Shown: positions 60,608-64,000 of the stretch, piece by piece
Layout of the letters: every line of letters starts with the position of its first letter
Position numbering within the stretch: position 1 is the stretch's first letter
Program-made: the position numbers and the translations under genes
The notes under the pieces: generated by a model
Databases searched by the model: none
Told to the model about the DNA's origin: nothing
The model's input: only the letters and a program-made list of their open reading frames with translations
Assembly (NCBI RefSeq): GCF_963576545.1
Contig: NW_026870560.1
Location: 126,501 to 190,500 of the forward strand
Length of the DNA: 64,000 bases
DNA from: Limanda limanda
Lineage: Eukaryota; Chordata; Actinopteri; Pleuronectiformes; Pleuronectidae
Reading direction: 5' to 3'

Positions 60608-63010
60608 GTGGGGGTAGAGCCTACTTGCAAGTCTCTCCGACCTTCACAAAAAAAGTTATTCAAGAATATCTCTTTCTCCTATGTGCTTTCATCCCTAACC
60701 CTAACCCTAACCCTTCCGAAAGTCGGAGAAGCTCAAGGATGGTACCGATCGATGTGCGCAACCCCATTTAGTGGGGGTAGAGCCTACTTGCAAGTCTCTC
60801 CGACCTTCACAAAAAAAGTAATTCAAGAATATCTCCTCAGATTTGGGGGAATTTCGTCGGTCGACCTCTTCCGAAGGTTGTACAAGCTCGGGGATGGTAC
60901 CAATCGATCCGCAGGACCCAAATTAGTCCAGATGCAACCACTTTCCAAGTCTCTCCGACCTTCACAAAAAAAGTTATTCAAGAATAACTCTTTCTCCTAT
61001 GTGCTTTCATCCCTAACCCTTCCGAAAGTCGGAGAAGCTCAAGGATGGTACCGATCGATGCGCGCTACCCCATTTAGTGGGAGTAGAGCCTACTTGCAAG
61101 TCTCTCCGACCTTCACAAAAAAAGTTATTCAAGAATATCTCTTTCTCCTATGTGCTTTCATCCCTAACCCTAACCCTAACCCTTCCGAAAGTCGGAGAAG
61201 CTCAAGGATGGTACCGATCGATGCGCGCTACCCCATTTAGTGGGGGTAGAGCCTACTTGCAAGTCTCTCCGACCTTCACAAAAAAAGTTATTCAAGAATA
61301 TCTCTTTCTCCTATGTGCTTTCATCCCTAACCCTAACCCTAACCCTTCCGAAAGTCGGAGAAGCTCAAGGATGGTACCGATCGATGCGCGCTACCCCATT
61401 TAGTGGGGGTAGAGCCTACTTGCAAGTCTCTCCGACCTTCACAAAAAAAGTTATTCAAGAATATTTCTTTCTCCTATGTGCTTTCATCCCTAACCCTAAC
61501 CCTAACCCTTCCAAAAGTCGGAGAAGCTCAAGGATAGTACCGATCGATGCGCGCTACCCCATTTAGTGGGGGTAGAGCCTACTTGCAAGTCTCTCCGACC
61601 TTCACAAAAAAAGTTATTCAAGAATATCTCTTTCTCCTATGTGCTTTCATCCCTAACCCTAACCCTAACCCTTCCGAAAGTCGGAGAAGCTCAAGGATGG
61701 TACCGATCGATGCGCGCTACCCCATTTAGTGGGGGTAGAGCCTACTTGCAAGTCTTTCCGACCTTCACAAAAAAAGTTATTCAAGAATATCTCCTCAGAT
61801 TTGGGGGAATTTCGTCGGTCGACCTCTTCCGAAGGTCGTACAAGCTCGGGGATGGTACCAATCGATCCGCAGGACCCAAATTAGTCCAGATGCAACCACT
61901 TTCCAAGTCTCTCCGACCTTCACAAAAAAAGTTATTCAAGAATATCTCTTTCTCCTATGTGCTTTCATCCCTAACCCTAACCCTTCCAAAAGTCGGAGAA
62001 GCTCAAGGATGGTACCGATCGATGCGCGCTACCCCATTTAGTGGGGGTAGAGCCTACTTGCAAGTCTCTCCGACCTTCACAAAAAAAGTTATTCAAGAAT
62101 ATCTCTTTCTCCTATGTGCTTTCATCCCTAACCCTAACCCTAACCCTTCCGAAAGTCGGAGAAGCTCAAGGATGGTACCGATCGATGCGCGCTACCCCAT
62201 TTAGTGGGGGTACAGCCTACTTGCAAGTCTCTCCGACCTTCACAAAAAAAGTTATTCAAGAATATCTCTTTCTCCTATGTGCTTTCATCCCTAACCCTAA
62301 CCCTAACCCTTCCGAAAGTCGGAGAAGCTCAAGAATGGTACCGATCGATGCGCGCTACCCCATTTAGTGGGGGTAGAGCCTACTTGCAAGTCTCTCCGAC
62401 CTTCACAAAAAAAGTTATTCAAGAATATCTCCTCAGATTTGGGGGAATTTCGTCGGTCGACCTCTTCCGAAGGTCGTACAAGCTCGGGGATGGTACCAAT
62501 CGATTCGCAGGACCCAAATTAGTCCAGATGCAACCACTTTCCAAGTCTCTCCGACCTTCACAAAAAAAGTTATTCAAGAATATCTCTTTCTCCTATGTGC
62601 TTTCATCCCTAACCCTAACCCTAACCCTTCCGAAAGTCGGAGAAGCTCAAGGATGGTACCGATCGATGCGCGCTACCCCATTTAGTGGGGGTAGAGCCTA
62701 CTTGCAAGTCTCTCCGACCTTCACAAAAAAAGTTATTCAAGAATATCTCTTTCTCCTATGTGCTTTCATCCCTAACCCTAACCCTAACCCTTCCGAAAGT
62801 CGGAGAAGCTCAAGGATGGTACCGATCGATGCGCGCTACCCCATTTAGTGGGGGTAGAGCCTACTTGCAAGTCTCTCCGACCTTCACAAAAAAAGTTATT
62901 CAAGAATATCTCTTTCTCCTATGTGCTTTCATCCCTAACCCTAACCCTAACCCTTCCGAAAGTCGGAGAAGCTCAAGGATGGTACCGATCGATGCGCGCA
63001 ACCCCATTTA
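60608..63010 (+). repeat. Third copy of the 2.55-kb unit
   Basis: This matches 50350 onward at 10,258-10,264 bp and 54494 onward at 7,710 bp. Copy-specific changes are AGGTTGTAC in B 60771 (near 60887), GAATAACTC in its A-prime (near 60983) and GGATAGTACC near 61534. Confidence 0.83.
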
Positions 63011-64000
63011 GTGGGGGTAGAGCCTACTTGCAAGTCTCTCCGACCTTCACAAAAAAAGTAATTCAAGAATATCTCCTCAGATTTGGGGGAATTTCGTCGG
63101 TCGACCTCTTCCGAAGGTCGTACAAGCTCGGGGATGGTACCAATCGATCCGCAGGACCCAAATTAGTCCAGATGCAACCACTTTCCAAGTCTCTCCGACC
63201 TTCACAAAAAAAGTTATTCAAGAATATCTCTTTCTCCTATGTGCTTTCATCCCTAACCCTAACCCTAACTCTTCCGAAAGTCGGAGAAGCTCAAGGATGG
63301 TACCGATCGATGCGCGCTACCCCATTTAGTGGGGGTAGAGCCTACTTGCAAGTCTCTCCGACCTTCACAAAAAAAGTTATTCAAGAATATCTCTTTCTCC
63401 TATGTGCTTTCATCCCTAACCCTAACCCTTCCGAAAGTCGGAGAAGCTCAAGGATGGTACCGATCGATGCGCGCTACCCCATTTAGTGGGGGTAGAGCCT
63501 ACTTGCAAGTCTCTCCGACCTTCACAAAAAAAGTTATTCAAGAATATCTCCTCAGATTTGGGGGAATTTCGTCGGTCGACCTCTTCCGAAGGTCGTACAA
63601 GCTCGGGGATGGTACCAATCGATCTGCAGGACCCAAATTAGTCCAGATGCAACCACTTTCCAAGTCTCTCCGACCTTCACAAAAAAAGTTATTCAAGAAT
63701 ATCTCTTTCTCCTATGTGCTTTCATCCCTAACCCTAACCCTTCCGAAAGTCGGAGAAGCTCAAGGATGGTACCGATCGATGCGCGCTACCCCATTTAGTG
63801 GGGGTAGAGCCTACTTGCAAGTCTCTCCGACCTTCACAAAAAAAGTTATTCAAGAATATCTCTTTCTCCTATGTGCTTTCATCCCTAACCCTAACCCTAA
63901 CCCTTCCAAAAGTCGGAGAAGCTCAAGGATGGTACCGATCGATGTGCGCTACCCCATTTAGTGGGGGTAGAGCCTACTTGCAAGTCTCTCCGACCTTCAC
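63011..64000 (+). repeat. Right edge of the window, still inside the array
   Basis: The order is B 63011 (AGTAATTC), A-prime 63166 (CTCTTCC tract end), A157 63329, B 63486 (GATCTGCAGG), A-prime157 63641, A 63798 (TTCCAAAAG, ends GATGTGCGCTACC), and a partial A from 63961 that stops at CTTCAC, just before the A7 tract. The array clearly continues beyond the window. Confidence 0.93.

Larger units (their letters stand above)
1..64000 (+). repeat. Telomere-motif-containing satellite array (whole window)
   Basis: The window is filled end to end by head-to-tail copies of one repeat family with no interruption and no inverted copy. Monomers are 163, 157 or 151 bp (type A) or 155 bp (type B). About 84 B and roughly 315 A monomers were counted by eye, so totals may be off by a few. 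Copies differ by scattered single-base changes, by the number of CCCTAA hexamers, and by rare deletions. GC content of the common A monomer is about 47 percent. Unit length is close to nucleosome spacing, as in many eukaryotic satellites. The telomeric tracts suggest a subtelomeric or interstitial telomeric location, which is an inference because no flanking sequence is present. Monomer coordinates here start at the GTG of the ATTTAGTGGGGG seam; the choice of start is arbitrary. Confidence 0.98.

Noticed and set aside
15..63961. Many overlapping forward reading frames of about 106-320 codons
   Set aside because: They repeat at the satellite period, mostly start with GTG, change frame at each monomer, and are broken or lengthened by 6-bp and single-base variants. 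There is no sign of gene structure, and no protein family is recognisable.
1..64000. Transposable element, long terminal repeat or insertion inside the array
   Set aside because: Every stretch could be assigned to A, A-prime or B units; no non-satellite insertion, target-site duplication or terminal repeat was found.
1..64000. Assignment to a particular species or a named satellite family
   Set aside because: The TTAGGG motif is shared by many lineages and I do not recognise the monomer, so a name would be a guess.

Overview
The whole 64,000-base window is one uninterrupted eukaryotic satellite DNA array. I find no protein-coding gene, RNA gene, transposon or unique sequence. Both window edges cut through the array, so its true ends are not visible. 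Every repeat lies in the same orientation. By eye the array holds about 400 monomers: roughly 315 of type A (163, 157 or 151 bp) and about 84 of type B (155 bp).

The simplest description is a nearly invariant 44-bp core that alternates with one of two spacers. The alpha spacer (119, 113 or 107 bp) carries an internal telomeric tract, (CCCTAA)1-3 followed by CCC, which is TTAGGG on the minus strand. The alpha length depends only on whether it has three, two or one telomeric hexamers. The beta spacer (111 bp) has no telomeric tract. Its last 78 bp are diverged relatives of the matching alpha segment. In monomer terms, one beta spacer spans the right part of a B monomer and the left 21 bp of the following A-type monomer, called A-prime here. 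B is therefore never found without A-prime, and two B monomers are never adjacent. B starts are spaced at 155 bp plus a whole number of A monomers, giving about 318, 481, 644, 807 or 970 bp and so on, shifted in 6-bp steps by the hexamer count.

TTAGGG telomeric motifs plus a satellite near nucleosome length suggest a subtelomeric or interstitial telomeric satellite of a eukaryote with TTAGGG-type telomeres. That group includes vertebrates, many invertebrates, filamentous fungi and several protists. I do not recognise the monomer and cannot name the species.

Layout. 1-2.9 kb: A/B mixture with two deletion junctions, repeated almost exactly at 39.6-42.5 kb. 2.8-5.1 kb: mixed A and B. 5.1-6.7 kb: two tandem 799-bp units. 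6.7-12.3 kb: mixed units and 481-bp trimers. 8.1-21.7 kb: six copies of a distinctive 795-bp five-monomer cassette, embedded in larger duplications of 1,759, 4,635 and 7,664 bp displacement. 18.5-26.2 kb: three copies of a two-monomer marker. 26.9-39.3 kb: two copies of a block of about 3.5 kb, 8.95 kb apart, containing 1,109-bp tandem units and most of the single-hexamer A monomers outside A-prime. 43-62 kb: a block duplicated at 10.3-13.1 kb displacement, containing further tandem units of 962, about 1,760 and about 2,550 bp. This nested pattern fits repeated unequal exchange at several scales.

The forward strand is open in two of three frames through each A monomer, so gene finders will report many overlapping small proteins. 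They repeat with the satellite and I do not regard them as genes.
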